Positions 12,861-25,730 are shown, counted from the first letter of the stretch. The stretch: DNA of 64,000 nucleotides from Procambarus clarkii (GCF_040958095.1 NC_091209.1:8151032-8215031); one strand, 5' to 3'. Numbers and translations are program-made. Notes: generated by a model from the sequence alone, not told the origin.

Positions 12861-15800
12861 CGGGCACCCACAGGTCAGAGAGGGCACCCAATGGTCAGAG
12901 AGGGCACCCACTGGTCTGAGCGGGCACCCACAGGTCTGAGCGGGCACCCACAGATCTGGCGGGAACCCACAGGTGCGCGCGAGCACCCACAGGTGTGAAC
13001 GACCACCCACAGGTGTGAGCGAGCACCCACAGGTGTGAACGACCACCCACAGGTGTGAGCGATCACCCACAGGTGTGAGCGAGCACCCAATGGTGTGAGC
13101 GAGCACCCACAGGTGTGAGCGAGCACCCAAAGGTGTGAGCGAGCACCCACAGGTGTGAGCGAGCACCCACAGGTGTGAGCGAGCACCCACAGGTGTGAGC
13201 GAGCACCCACAGGTGTGAGCGAGCACCCACAGGTGTGAGCGAGCACCCACAGGTGTGAGCGAGCACCCACAGGTGTGAGCGAGCACCCACAGGTGTGAGC
13301 GAGCACCCACAGGTGTGAGCGAGCACCCACAGGTGCGAGCGAGAACCCGCTGGTCTGAGCGAACACCCACAGGTGTGAATAAGCACCCACAGTTCTGAGC
13401 GAGCACCCACAGGTGTGAGCGAGCACCCACAGGTGTGAGCGAGCACCCACAGGTCTGAGCGGGCACCCACAGGTGTGAGCGGGCACCCACAGGTCTGAGC
13501 GGGCACCCACAGGTCTGAGTGAGCACCCACAGGTCTGAGCGAGCACCCACAGGTCTGAGCGAGCACCCACAGGTGTGAGCGAGCACCCACAGGTGTGAGC
13601 GAGCATCCAATGGTGTGAGCGAGCACCCACAGGTGTGAGCGAGCACCCACAAGTGTGAGCGGGCACCCACAGGTGTGAGCGGGCACCCACAGGTGTGAGC
13701 GGGCACCCACAGGTGTGAGCGGGCACCCACAGGTGTGAGCGGGCACCCACAGGTGTGAGCGGGCACCCACAGGTGTGAGCGGGCACCCACAGGTGCGAGC
13801 GAGCACCCACAGGTGTGAGCGAGCACCCACAGGTGTGAGCGAGCACCCACAGGTGTGAGCGAGCACCCACAGGTGCGAGCGAGAACCCGCTGGTCTGAGC
13901 GAACACCCACAGGTGTGAATAAGCACCCACAGTTCTGAGCGAGCACCCACAGGTGTGAGCGAGCACCCACAGGTCTGAGCGGGCACCCACAGGTGTGAGC
14001 GGGCACCCACAGGTCTGAGCGGGCACCCACAGGTCTGAGCGAGCACCCACAGGTGTGAGCGAGCACCCACAGGTGTGAGCGAGCATCCAATGGTGTGAGC
14101 GAGCACCCACAGGTGTGAGCGAGCACCCACAAGTGTGAGCGAGCACCCACATGTGTGAGCGAGCACCCACATGTGTGAGCGAGCACCCACAGGTGTGAGC
14201 GAGCACCCACAGGTGTGAGCGAGCACCCACAGGTGTGAGCGAGCACCCACAGGTGTGCGCGAGCACCCACAGGTGTGCGCGAGCACCCACAGGTGTGAGC
14301 GAGCACCCACAGGTGTGAGCGGGCACCCACAGGTGTGAGCGGGCACCCACAGGTGTGAGCGGGCACCCACAGGTGTGAGCGGGCACCCACAGGTGTGAGC
14401 GGGCACCCACAGGTGTGAGCGGGCACCCACAGGTGTGAGCGGGCACCCACAGGTGTGAGCGGGCACCCACAGGTGTGAGCGGGCACCCACAGGTGTGAGC
14501 GGGCACCCACAGGTGTGAGCGGGCACCCACAGGTGTGAGCGGGCACCCACAGGTGTGAGCGGGCACCCACAGGTGTGAGCGGGCACCCACAGGTGTGAGC
14601 GGGCACCCACAGGTCTGAGCGGGCACCCACAGGTCTGAGCGGGCACCCACAGGTCTGAGCGGGCACCCACAGGTCTGAGCGGGCACCCACAGGTCTGAGC
14701 GGGCACCCACAGGTCTGAGCGGGCACCCACAGGTCTGAGCGGGCACCCACAGGTCTGAGCGGGCACCCACAGGTCTGAGCGGGCACCCACAGGTCTGAGC
14801 GGGCACCCACAGGTCTGAGCGGGCACCCACAGTTCTGAGCGGGCACCCACAGGTCTGAGCGGGCACCCACAGGTGTGAGCGGGCACCCACAGGTCTGAGC
14901 GGGCACCCACAGGTCTGAGCGGGCACCCACAGGTCTGAGCGGGCACCCACAGGTCTGAGCGGGCACCCACAGGTCTGAGCGGGCACCCACAGGTCTGAGC
15001 GGGCACCCACAGGTCTGAGCGGGCACCCACAGGTCTGAGCGGGCACCCACAGGTCTGAGCGGGCACCCACAGGTCTGAGCGGGCACCCACAGGTGCCCGC
15101 GAGCACCCACAGGTGTGCGCGAGCACCCACAGGTGTGCGCGAGCACCCACAGGTGTGCGCGAGCACCCACAGGTGTGAGCGAGCACCCACAGGTGTGAGC
15201 GAGCACCCACAGGTGTGAGCGAGCACCCACAGGTGTGAGCGGGCACCCACAGGTGTGAGCGGGCACCCACAGGTGTGAGCGGGCACCCACAGGTGTGAGC
15301 GGGCACCCACAGGTGTGAGCGGGCACCCACAGGTGTGAGCGGGCACCCACAGGTGTGAGCGGGCACCCACAGGTGTGAGCGGGCACCCACAGGTGTGAGC
15401 GGGCACCCACAGGTGTGAGCGGGCACCCACAGGTGTGAGCGGGCACCCACAGGTGTGAGCGGGCACCCACAGGTGTGAGCGGGCACCCACAGGTCTGAGC
15501 GGGCACCCACAGGTGTGAGCGAGCACCCACAGGTGTGAGCGAGCACCGACAGGTGTGAGCGAGCACCCACAGGTGTGCGCGAGCACCCACAGGTGTGAGC
15601 GAGCACCAACAGGTGTGAGCGAGCACCCACAGGTGTGAGCGAGCACCCACAGGTGTGAGCGAGCACCCACAGGTGTCAGCGATCACCCACAGGTGTCAGC
15701 GATCACCCACAGGTGTCAGCGATCACCCACAGGTGTGAGCGAGCACCCACAGGTGTTAGCGAGCACCCACAGGTGTGAGCGGGCACCCACAGGTGTGAGC

Positions 15801-16559
15801 GGGCACCCACAGGTGTGAGCGGGCACCCACAGGTCTGAGCGGGCACCCACAGGTCTGAGCGGGCACCCACAGGTCTAAGCGGGCACCCACAAGTGTGAGC
15901 GAGCACCCACAGGTGTGAGCGAGCACCCACAAGTGTGAGCGAGCATCCAATGGTGTGAGCGAGCACCCACAGGTCTGAGCGGGCACCCACAGGTCTGAGC
16001 GGGCACCCACAGGTCTGAGCGGGCACCCACAGGTCTGAGCGGGCACCCACAGGTCTGAGCGGGCACCCACAGGTCTGGCGGGCACCCACAGGTGCCCGCG
16101 AGCACCCACAGGTCTTTCGGGCACCCACAGGTGTGCGCGAGCACCCACAGGTGTGCGCGAGCACCCACAGGTGTGCGCGAGCACCCACAGGTGTGAGCAA
16201 GCACCCACAGGTGTGAGCGAGCACCCACAGGTGTGAGCGAGCACCCAATAGTGTGAGCGAACACTCACAGGTGTGAGCGAGCACCCACAGGAGTAAGCGA
16301 GCACCCACAGGTCTCATCGGGCACCCACAGGTGTGAGCGAGCACCCACAGGTGTGAGCGAGCACCCACAGGTGTGAGCGAGCACCCACAGGTGTGAGCGA
16401 GCACCCACAGGTGTGAGCGAGCACCCACAGGTGTGAGCGAGCACCCACAGGTGTGAGCGAGCACCCACAGGTGTGAGCGAGCACCCACAGGTGTGAGCGA
16501 GCACCCACAGGTGTGAGCGAGCACCCACAGGTGTGAGCGAGCACCCACAGGTGTGAGCG

Positions 16560-17460
16560 AGCACCCACTGGTTGAGCGAGCACCCACAGGTCTGAGCGAG
16601 CACCCACAGGTCTGAGCGAGCACCCACAGGTCGGAGCGAGCACCCACAAGTCGGAGCGAGCACCCACAGGTCGGAGCGAGCACCCACAGGTCGGAGCGAG
16701 CACCCACAGGTCGGAGCGAGCACCCACAGGTCGGAGCGAGCACCCACAGGTCGGAGCGAGCACCCACAGGTCGGAGCGAGCATCCAATGGTGTGAGCGAG
16801 TACCCACAGGGTTGAGCGAGCACCCACAAATGTGAGCGAGCACCGACAGGTGTGAGCGGGCACCCACAGGTCTGAGCGGGCACCCTCAGGTGTGAGCGAG
16901 CACCCACAGGTGTGAGCGAGCACCCACAGGTGTGAGCGAGCACCCACAGGTGTGAGCGAGCACCCAATGGTGTGAGCGAGCACCCACAGGTGTGAGCGAG
17001 CACCCACAGGTGTGAGCGAGCACCCACAGGTGTGAGCGAGCACCCACAGGTGTGAGCGAGCACCCACTGGTTGAGCGAGCACCCACAGGTCTGAGCGAGC
17101 ACCCACAGGTCTGAGCGAGCACCCACAGGTCTGAGCGAGCACCCACAGGTCGGAGCGAGCACCCACAAGTCGGAGCGAGCACCCACAGGTCGGAGCCAGC
17201 ACCCACAGGTCGGAGCGAGCACCCACAGGTCGGAGCGAGCACCCACAGGTCGGAGCGAGCACCCACAGGTCGGAGCGAGCACCCACAGGTCGGAGCGAGC
17301 ACCCACAGGTCGGAGCGAGCACCCACAGGTCGGAGCGAGCATCCAATGGTGTGAGCGAGTACCCACAGGGTTGAGCGAGCACCCACAAATGTGAGCGAGC
17401 ACCGACAGGTGTGAGCGGGCACCCACAGGTCTGAGCGGGCACCCTCAGGTGTGAGCGAGC
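16560..17460. repeat. Second higher-order duplication (about 500-560 bp) with CGGAGCG units
   Basis: A block beginning with a shortened unit (ACTGGTTGAGCG near 16567 and again near 17067) contains a run of units in which GTGTGA is replaced by GTCGGA. It then has a CATCCAATGG unit, an ACAGGGTTGAG unit, an ACAAATGTGAG unit and an ACCCTCAGG unit. The series occurs twice in the same order. The second copy has more CGGAGCG units, so the repeat length is not fixed. Confidence 0.85.
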
Positions 17461-19860
17461 ACCCACAGGTGTGAGCGAGCACCCACAGGTGTGAGCGAGC
17501 ACCCACAGGTGTGAGCGAGCACCCACAGGTGTGAGCGAGCACCCAATGGTGTGAGCGAGCACCCACAGGTGTGAGCGAGCACCCACAGGTGTGAGCGAGC
17601 ACCCACAGGTGTGAGCGAGCACCCACAGGTGTGAGCGAGAACCTGTTGGTCTGAGCGAACACCCACAGGTGTGAATAAGCACCCACAGTTCTGAGCGAGC
17701 ACCCACAGGTGTGAGCGAGCACCCACAGGTCTGAGCGGGCACCCACAGGTCTGAGCCAGCACCCACAGGTCTGAGCCAGCACCCACAGGTCTGAGCGAGA
17801 ACCCACATGTGTGAGCCAGCACCCACATGTGTGAGCGAGCACCCACAGGTGTGAGCGAGCACCCACAGGTGTGAGCGAGCACCCACAGGTGTGAGCGAGC
17901 ACCCACAGGTGTGAGCGAGCACCCACAGGTGTGAGCGAGCACCCACAGGTGTGAGCGAGCACCCACTGGTCTGAGCGAGCACCCACTGGTCTGAGCGAGC
18001 ACCCACTGGTCTGAGCGAGCACCCACTGGTCTGAGCGAGCACCCACTGGTCTGAGCGAGCACCCACTGGTCTGAGCGAGCACCCACTGGTCTGAGCGAGC
18101 ACCCACAGGTGTGAATAAGCACCCACAGTTCTGAGCGAGCACCCATAGGTGTGAGCGAGCACCCACAGGTGTGAGCGGGCACCCACAGGTCTGAGCGGGC
18201 ACCCACAGGTCTGAGCGGGCATCCACAGGTGTGAGCGGGCACCCACAGGTGTGAGCGGGCACCCACAGGTGTGAGCGGGCACCCACAGATGTGAGCGAGC
18301 ACCCAAAGGTGTGAGCTAGCACCCAAGGTGTGAGCGAGCACCCACAGGTGTGAGCGAGCACCCACAGGTGTGAGCGAGCACCCACACGTGTGAGCGAGCA
18401 CCCACACGTGTGAGCGAGCACCCACAGGTCTGAACGAGCACCCACAGGTCTGAACGAGCACCCACAGGTGTGAGCGAGCACCCACAGGTGTGAGCGAGCA
18501 CCCACAGGTGTGAGCGGGCACCCACTGGTGTGAGCGGGCACCCACAGGTGTGAGCGAGCACCCAATGGTGTCAGCGAGCACCCACAGGTGTCAGCGAGCA
18601 CCCACAGGTCTGAGCGAGAACCCACTGGTCTGAGCGAGCACCCACTAGTCTGAGCGAGCACCCACTGGTCTGAGCGAGCACCCACTGGTCTGAGCGAGCA
18701 CCCACAAGTGTGAGCGGGCACCCGCAGGTGTGAGCGGGCACCCGCAGGTGTGAGCGGGCACCCGCAGGTGTGAGCGGGCACCCGCAGGTGTGAGCGGGCA
18801 CCCGCAGGTGTGAGCGGGCACCCACAGGTGTGAGCGGGCACCCACAGGTGTGAGCGGGCACCCACAGGTGTGAGCGGGCACCCACAGGTGTGAGCGGGCA
18901 CCCACAGGTGTGAGCGGGCACCCACAGGTGTGAGCGGGCACCCACAGGTGTGAGCGGGCACCCACAGGTGTGAGCGGGCACCCACAGGTGTGAGCGGGCA
19001 CCCACAGGTGTGAGCGGGCACCCACAGGTGTGAGCGGGCACCCACAGGTGTGAGCGGGCACCCACAGGTGTGAGCGGGCACCCACAGGTGTGAGCGGGCA
19101 CCCACAGGTGTGAGCGGGCACCCACAGGTGTGAGCGGGCACCCACAGGTGTGAGCGGGCACCCACAGGTGTGAGCGGGCACCCACAGGTGTGAGCGGGCA
19201 CCCACAGGTGTGAGCGGGCACCCACAGGTGTGAGCGGGCACCCACAGGTGTGAGCGGGCACCCACAGGTGTGAGCGGGCACCCACAGGTGTGAGCGGGCA
19301 CCCACAGGTCTGAGCGGGCACCCACAGGTCTGAGCGGGCACCCACAGGTCTGAGCGGGCACCCACAGGTCTGAGCGGGCACCCACAGGTCTGAGCGGGCA
19401 CCCACAGGTCTGAGCGGGCACCCACAGGTGTGAGCGGGCACCCACACGTGTGAGCGAGCACCCACACGTGTGAGCGAGCACCCACACGTGTGAGCGAGCA
19501 CCCACACGTGTGAGCGAGCACCCACACGTGTGAGCGAGCACCCACACGTGTGAGCGAGCACCCACACGTGTGAGCGAGCACCCACACGTGTGAGCGAGAC
19601 CCCACACGTGTGAGCGAGCACCCTCAAGTCTGAGCGGGCACCCACAGGTCTCAGCGGGCACCCACAGGTGTGAGCGGGCACCCACAGGTCTGAGCGGGCA
19701 CCCACAGGTCTGAGCGGACACCCACAGGTCTGAGCGGGCACCCACTGGTCTGAGCGGGCACCCACAGGTCTGAGCGGGCACCCACAGGTCTGAGCGGGCA
19801 CCCACAGGTCTCGGCGGGCACCCACAGGTCTGGGCGGGCACCCACTGGTGTGAGCGTGCA

Positions 19861-21480
19861 CCCACAGGTGTGAGCGAGCACCCACAGGTGTGAGCGAGCA
19901 CCCACAGGTGTGAATAAACACCCACAGGTGTGAGCGAGCACCCACAGGTGTGAGCGGGCACCCACAGGTGTGAGCGGGCACCCACAGGTGTGAGCGGGCA
20001 CCCACAGGTGTGAGCGGGCACCCACAGGTGTGAGCGGGCACCCACAGGTGTGAGCGGGCACCCACAGGTGTGAGCGGGCACCCACAGGTGTGAGCGGGCA
20101 CCCACAGGTGTGAGCGGGCACCCACAGGTGTGAGCGGGCACCCACAGGTGTGAGCGGGCACCCACAGGTGTGAGCGGGCACCCACAGGTGTGAGCGGGCA
20201 CCCACAGGTGTGAGCGGGCACCCACAGGTGTGAGCGGGCACCCACAGGTGTGAGCGGGCACCCACAGGTGTGAGCGGGCACCCACAGGTGTGAGCGGGCA
20301 CCCACAGGTGTGAGCGGGCACAAACAGGTGTGAGCGGGCACAAACAGGTGTGAGCGAGCACCCACAGGTGTGAGCGAGCACCCACAGGTGTGAGCGAGCA
20401 CCCACAGGTGTGAGCGAGCACCCACAGGTGTGAGCGAGCACCCACTGGCCTGAGCGAGCACCCACTGGCCTGAGCGAGCACCCACTGGCCTGAGCGAGCA
20501 CCCACTGGCCTGAGCGAGCACCCACTGGCCTGAGCGAGCACCCACAGGTGTGAATAAGCACCCACAGTTCCGAGCGAGCACCCACAGGTGTGAGCGGGCA
20601 CCCACAGGTCTGAGCGGGCACCCACAGGTCTGAGCGGGCACCCACAGGTGTGCGCGGGCACCCACAGGTGTGAGCGGGCACCCACAGGTGTGAGCGGGCA
20701 CCCACAGGTGTGAGCGGGCACCCACAGGTGTGAGCGGGCACCCACAGGTGTGAGCGGGCACCCACAGGTGTGAGCGGGCACCCACAGGTGTGAGCGGGCA
20801 CCCACAGGTGTGAGCGGGCACCCACAGGTGTGAGCGGGCACCCACAGGTGTGAGCGGGCACCCACAGGTGTGAGCGGGCACCCACAGGTGTGAGCGGGCA
20901 CCCACAGGTGTGAGCGGGCACCCACAGGTGTGAGCGGGCACCCACAGGTGTGAGCGGGCACCCACAGGTGTGAGCGGGCACCCACAGGTGTGAGCGGGCA
21001 CCCACAGGTGTGAGCGGGCACCCACAGGTGTGAGCGGGCACCCACAGGTGTGAGCGGGCACAAACAGGTGTGAGCGGGCACAAACAGGTGTGAGCGGGCA
21101 CAAACAGGTGTGAGCGGGCACAAACAGGTGTGAGCGGGCACAAACAGGTGTGAGCGGGCACAAACAGGTGTGAGCGGGCACAAACAGGTGTGAGCGAGCA
21201 CCCACAGGTGTGAGCGAGCACCCACAGGTGTGAGCGAGCACCCACAGGTGTGAGCGAGCACCCACAGGTGTGAGCGAGCACCCACTGGCCTGAGCGAGCA
21301 CCCACTGGCCTGAGCGAGCACCCACTGGCCTGAGCGAGCACCCACTGGCCTGAGCGAGCACCCACAGGTGTGAATAAGCACCCACAGTTCCGAGCGAGCA
21401 CCCACAGGTGTGAGCGAGCACCCACAGGTCTGAGCGGGCACCCACAGGTCTGAGCGGGCACCCACAGGTCTGAGCGGGCA
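19861..21480. repeat. Third higher-order duplication (about 820 bp) with ACTGGCC and CAAACAGG units
   Basis: Runs of CACTGGCCTGAG units (20444-20530 and 21284-21350) followed by a GTGAATAAGC unit and a CAGTTCCGAG unit (about 20550 and 21370) occur twice. Each is preceded by CAAACAGGTG units (two in one copy, seven in the other). The different numbers indicate local expansion after the block was duplicated. Confidence 0.85.
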
Positions 21481-22010
21481 CCCACAGGTGTGAGCGGGCA
21501 CCCACAGGTGTGAGCGGGCACCCACAGGTGTGAGCGGGCACCCACAGGTGTGAGCGGGCACCCACAGGTGTGAGCGGGCACCCACAGGTGTGAGCGGGCA
21601 CCCACAGGTGTGAGCGGGCACCCACAGGTGTGAGCGGGCACCCACAGGTGTGAGCGGGCACCCACAGGTGTGAGCGGGCACCCACAGGTGTGAGCGAGCG
21701 CCCACAGGTGTGAGCGAGCACCCACAGGTCTGAACGAGCACCCACAGGTCTGAACGAGCACCCACAGGTGTGAGCGAGCACCCACAGGTGTGAGCGGGCA
21801 CCCACAGGTTTGAGCGGGCATCCACAGGTTTGAGCGGGCACCCACAGGTGTGAGCGAGCACCCACAGGTGTGAGCGAGCACCCACAGGTGTGAGCGAGCA
21901 CCCACAGGTGTGAGCGAGCACCCACAGGTGTGAGCGAGCACCCACAGGTCTGAGACAGCACCCACAGGTCTGAGACAGCACCCACAGGTCTGAGCGAGCA
22001 CCCACAGGTC

Positions 22011-24712
22011 TATTACTGAAAGCGGCGATGGGTCACATTTTGCCCAAACCCCCCTGCAGTTTTCAAAATATCCCAAACATCCCAAATTCGATACCCGAGC
22101 CATATTTTGGACCCAAATTCTAGCTCTCTGCACCTATTCGCAGTTTGAAATTCAGACTTTTTATACCGAAAATATGCACATTACTGAAAGCGGCGGTGGG
22201 TCACATTTTGCCCAAACCCCCCTACAGTTTTCAAAATATCCCAAACATCCCAAATTCGATACCTGAGCCATATTTTGGAGCCAAATTCTGGCTCTCTGCA
22301 CCTATTCGCAGTTTGAAATTCCGACTTTTTATACCAAAAATATGTCAATTACTGAAAGCGGAGGTTGGTCACATTTTGCCCAAACCCCCCTGCAGTTTTC
22401 AAAATATCCCAAATTCGATACCTGAGCCATATTTTGGACCCAAATTCTGGCTCTCTGCACCTATTCGCAGTTTGAAATTCCGACGTTTTATCCCAAAAAT
22501 ATGCCAATTACTTAAAGCAACGGTGGGTCACATTTTGCCCAAACCCCCCCCCCCCCCCTGCAATTTTCAAAATATCCCAAACATCCCAAATTCGATACCT
22601 GAACCATATTTTGGAGCAAAATTCTGGCTCTCTGCACCTATTCGCAGTTTGAAATTCCGACTTTTTATACCAAAAATGTGTCAATTACTGCAAGCTGCGG
22701 TGGGTCACATTTTGCCCAAACCCCCCTGCAGTTTTTGAAATATCTAAAACATCCCAAATTCAATACCTGAGCCATATTTTGGACCCAAATTCTGGCTCTC
22801 TGCACCTATTCGCTGTTTGAAATTCCGACTTTTTATACCAAAAATCTGCCATTTACTGAAAGCGGCGGTGGGTCACATTTTGCCCAAACCCCCCTGCAGT
22901 TTTCAAAATATCCCAAACATCCCAAATTCCATACCTGAGCCATATTTTGGACCCAAATTCTGGCTCTCTGCACCTATTCGCAGTTTGAAATTCCGACGTT
23001 TTATACCAAAAATATGCCAATTACTTAAAGCGGCGGTGGGTCACATTTTGCCCAAACCCCCCTGCAGTTTTCAAAATATCCCAAACAACTCAAATTCGAT
23101 ACCTGAGCCATATTTTGGACCCACATTCTGGCTCTCTGCACCTATTCGCAGTTTGAAATTCCGACTTTTTATACAAAAAATATGCATATTACTGGAAACG
23201 GCGGTGGGTCACATTTTGCCCAAACCCCCCTGCAGTTTTCAAAAAAAAAAAAAACATCTCAAATTCGATACCCGAGCCATATTTTGGACCCAAATTCTAG
23301 CTCTCTGCACCTATTCGCAGTTTGAAATTCCGACGTTTTATACCAAAAATATGCCAATTACTGAAAGCGGCAGTGGGTCACATTTTGCCCTAAACCCCCT
23401 TGCAGTTTTCAAAAAAAAAAAAACATCTCAAATTCGATACCTGAGCCATATTTTGGACCCAAATTCTGGCTCTCTGCACCTATTTGCAGTTTGAAATTCC
23501 GACTTTTTATACCGAAAATATGTGAATTACTGAAAGCGGCGGTGGGTCAAATTTTGCCCAAACCCCCCTGCAGTTTTCAAAAAAAAAAAAAACATCTCAA
23601 ATTCGATACCCGTGCCATATTTTGGACCCAAATTCTAGCTCTCTGCACCTATTCGCAGTTTGAAATTCCGACTTTATATACCAAAAATATGCATATTACT
23701 GAAAGCGGCGGTGGACCACATTTTGCCCAAACCCCCTTGCAGTTTTCAAAATATCTCAAACATCCCAAATTCGATACCTGAGCCATATTTTGGAACCCAA
23801 ATTCTGGCTCTCTGCACCTATTCGCAGTTTAAAAATTCCGACTTTTCATGCCAAAAATATGCCAATTGCTGAAAGCGGCGGTGGGTCACATTTTGCCCAA
23901 ACCCCCCTGCAGTTTTTAAAATATCCCAAACATCCCAAATTCGATACCTGAGCCATATTTTGGACCCAAATTCTGGCTCTCTGCACCTATTCGCTGTTTG
24001 AAATTCCGACTTTTTATACCAAAAATCTGCCATTTACTGAAAGCGGCGGTGGGTCACATTTTGCCCAAACCCCCCTGCAGTTTTCAAAATATCCCAAACA
24101 TCCCAAATTTGATACCCGAGCTATATTTTGGACCCACATTCTGGCTCTCTGCACCTATTCACAGTTTGAAATTCCGACTTTTTTTTTTACCAAAAATATG
24201 CCAATTACTGAAAGCGGCGGTGGGTCACATTTTGCCCAAAGCCCCCTGCAGTTTTCAAAATATCCCAAACATGCCAAATTCGATACCTAACCCTTATTTT
24301 GGACCCAAATTCTGGCTCTCTGCACCTATTCGCAGTTTAAAAATTCCGACTTTTCATGCCAAAAATCTGCCAATTGCTGAAAGCAGCGGTGGGTCACATT
24401 TTGCCCAAACCCCCCTGCAGTTTTTAAAATATCCCAAACATCCCAAATCCGATACCAGAGCCATATTTTGTAGCCTAATTTTGGCTCTCTGCACATATTC
24501 GCAGTTTGAAATTCCGTCTTTTTATATCGAAAATATGCCAATTACTGAAAGCGGCGGTGGGTCACATTTTGCCCAAACCCCCCTGTTGTTTTCAAAATAT
24601 CCCAAACATCCCAAATCCGATACCCGAGCCATATTTTGGACCCAAATTCTGACTCTCTGCACCTATTCGCAGTTTGAAATTCCGACTTTTTATACCGAAT
24701 ATATGCCAATTA
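22011..24712. repeat. 168-bp satellite, 16 monomers
   Basis: Monomers start at ACTGAAAGCGG-like motifs near 22015, 22183, 22351, 22510, 22687, 22855, 23023, 23191, 23360, 23529, 23698, 23868, 24037, 24207, 24375 and 24544. The period is 168-170 bp, with one 159/177 pair from a 9-bp indel. Each holds TGGGTCACATTTTGCCC, CCATATTTTGGACCC and GCACCTATTCGCAG. Three consecutive monomers (23240, 23411 and 23579) carry a run of 12-13 A in place of ATATCCC, marking a local sub-lineage. Because 168 is 56 codons, plus-strand frames stay open over several monomers and spell a 56-residue repeat; this is not evidence of a gene. The last monomer breaks off into the next repeat at 24712. Confidence 0.97.
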
Positions 24713-25085
24713 TTAGAAATCCTACTAGGAATTCCCTAGAAATCACCTAAAATCCTACTAGAAATCCTAGAAATCTTACTAGGAATTCCCTAGAAATCCC
24801 ATTAGAAATACTACTAGGATTCCTACTAGAAATCCTACTAGGAATCGTATTAGAAATTATCTAGAAATTATATTAGAAATCCTACTAGAAATCTTACTAG
24901 AAATACGACTAGAAATCCTACTATAAATCACCTAGAAATCCTATTAGAAACCTAGAAATCCTACTAGAAACCCTACTAAGAATCCTACTAGGAACCCCTT
25001 AGAAATCCTTCTAGAAATCATCCTAGAAATCCTAATAGAAATCACCTAATCCTAACAGAAATCCTACTAGAAATCCTAGTAGCGG
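24713..25085. repeat. Degenerate short repeat rich in AATCCTACTAGA
   Basis: Imperfect units of about 12-14 bp built on AAATCCTACTAG, with variants AGGAATTCCCTAG and AATCACCTAG, fill the stretch after the satellite. No coding potential is seen. Confidence 0.9.
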
Positions 25086-25730
25086 GTGTTGACGCTCCCT
25101 GTGTGCCCAGATATTGTGTGGGTTCCCAGTCATTTATGACTGGATTTCCGGATGTGTTGGCGCGTCCTCGTGCGCTTATTAATCCTGCTATTGCGAGTCT
25201 TTGGGAGGGGTATTGCGTCCGGCTTCCGAAGGCAGACTTTCCGGAGAAATATGAATGTACATCTGGACTACAGGGCTAAAATTATCCTACTTTCATTATT
25301 TATGTTAAGTGACAGTGCAGCTTATTCGTTGACGCGTCACTATTCCAGTGTATTGTTGACCAGTGTACAATCACCGAGCGCATATATGTTTCACCAAGTA
25401 TTTCTGTTATATGTTCTGTGTTCGGCGTTTTTTCTGTGGTCCTTCGGCCATCTATGTTCTTTTGTTTTTTGGTTTTGACTTTGTCTGTACTTCTGTTATT
25501 TCCTAGCATATTTTGCAAGTAAAAAGCATAAACAAATTTTATGAGTGCAACGAAATGTACTTATTACACTTAGTATTAAACCTTACTGTCAATTCGAAGG
25601 ATGGGTTACAGCCATAGTAATTGAAAACTAGCAACATTTGGCAACTATGTCTAGTGTCTTACACAATAACGCATACTCGTGCTCCAGTCCTCGTTATATC
25701 ATGTTATTCTCCTCTCCTAACGTAACAGAT
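25086..25730. other. Unassigned single-copy-looking stretch
   Basis: No repeat unit or recognisable gene is visible. A 108-codon plus-strand frame (25152-25478) is leucine- and phenylalanine-rich but has no domain, no splice context and no homologue I recognise. I treat the stretch as non-coding, possibly the remnant of a transposon. Confidence 0.5.

Larger units (their letters stand above)
1..22010. repeat. 20-bp minisatellite mega-array
   Basis: The stretch is a head-to-tail array of a 20-bp unit, consensus GCGAGCACCCACAGGTGTGA, about 1,100 copies, continuing past the left edge. Common variants change GCGAG to GCGGG, GTGTGA to GTCTGA, GCGAG to GCCAG, CACCC to CATCC or GAACC, and ACAGG to AATGG or ACTGG. 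Each plus-strand unit carries TGA, so the plus strand is mostly closed, whereas the minus strand has no stop in any frame. Because 20 is not a multiple of three, all three minus frames cycle through the same 20-residue peptide, giving open frames up to about 1,700 codons. These are artefacts of the period; there is no gene evidence. Rare 19-bp units (near 8580, 12958, 16076, 16570, 17070, 18327) shift the phase. The array ends abruptly, mid-unit, at 22010. Confidence 0.98.

Noticed and set aside
1..22010. CRISPR array
   Set aside because: The units are contiguous with no unique spacers, and the rest of the window is eukaryotic.
316..22133. Very long minus-strand open frames (up to about 1,700 codons) and short plus-strand frames at 655-880
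   Set aside because: They are produced by the 20-bp repeat: no stop in any minus frame and the same peptide in all frames. The short plus frames come from GTGTGC variant units that lose the TGA. No start context, domain or non-repeat coding sequence.
22145..24750. Plus-strand frames encoding a 56-residue repeat
   Set aside because: The satellite period is a multiple of three, so frames stay open by arithmetic; monomers with indels break it and no protein family is recognisable.
25152..25478. 108-codon plus-strand frame with hydrophobic stretches
   Set aside because: No homologue recognised, no splice or promoter context, and composition is like the surrounding non-coding sequence.
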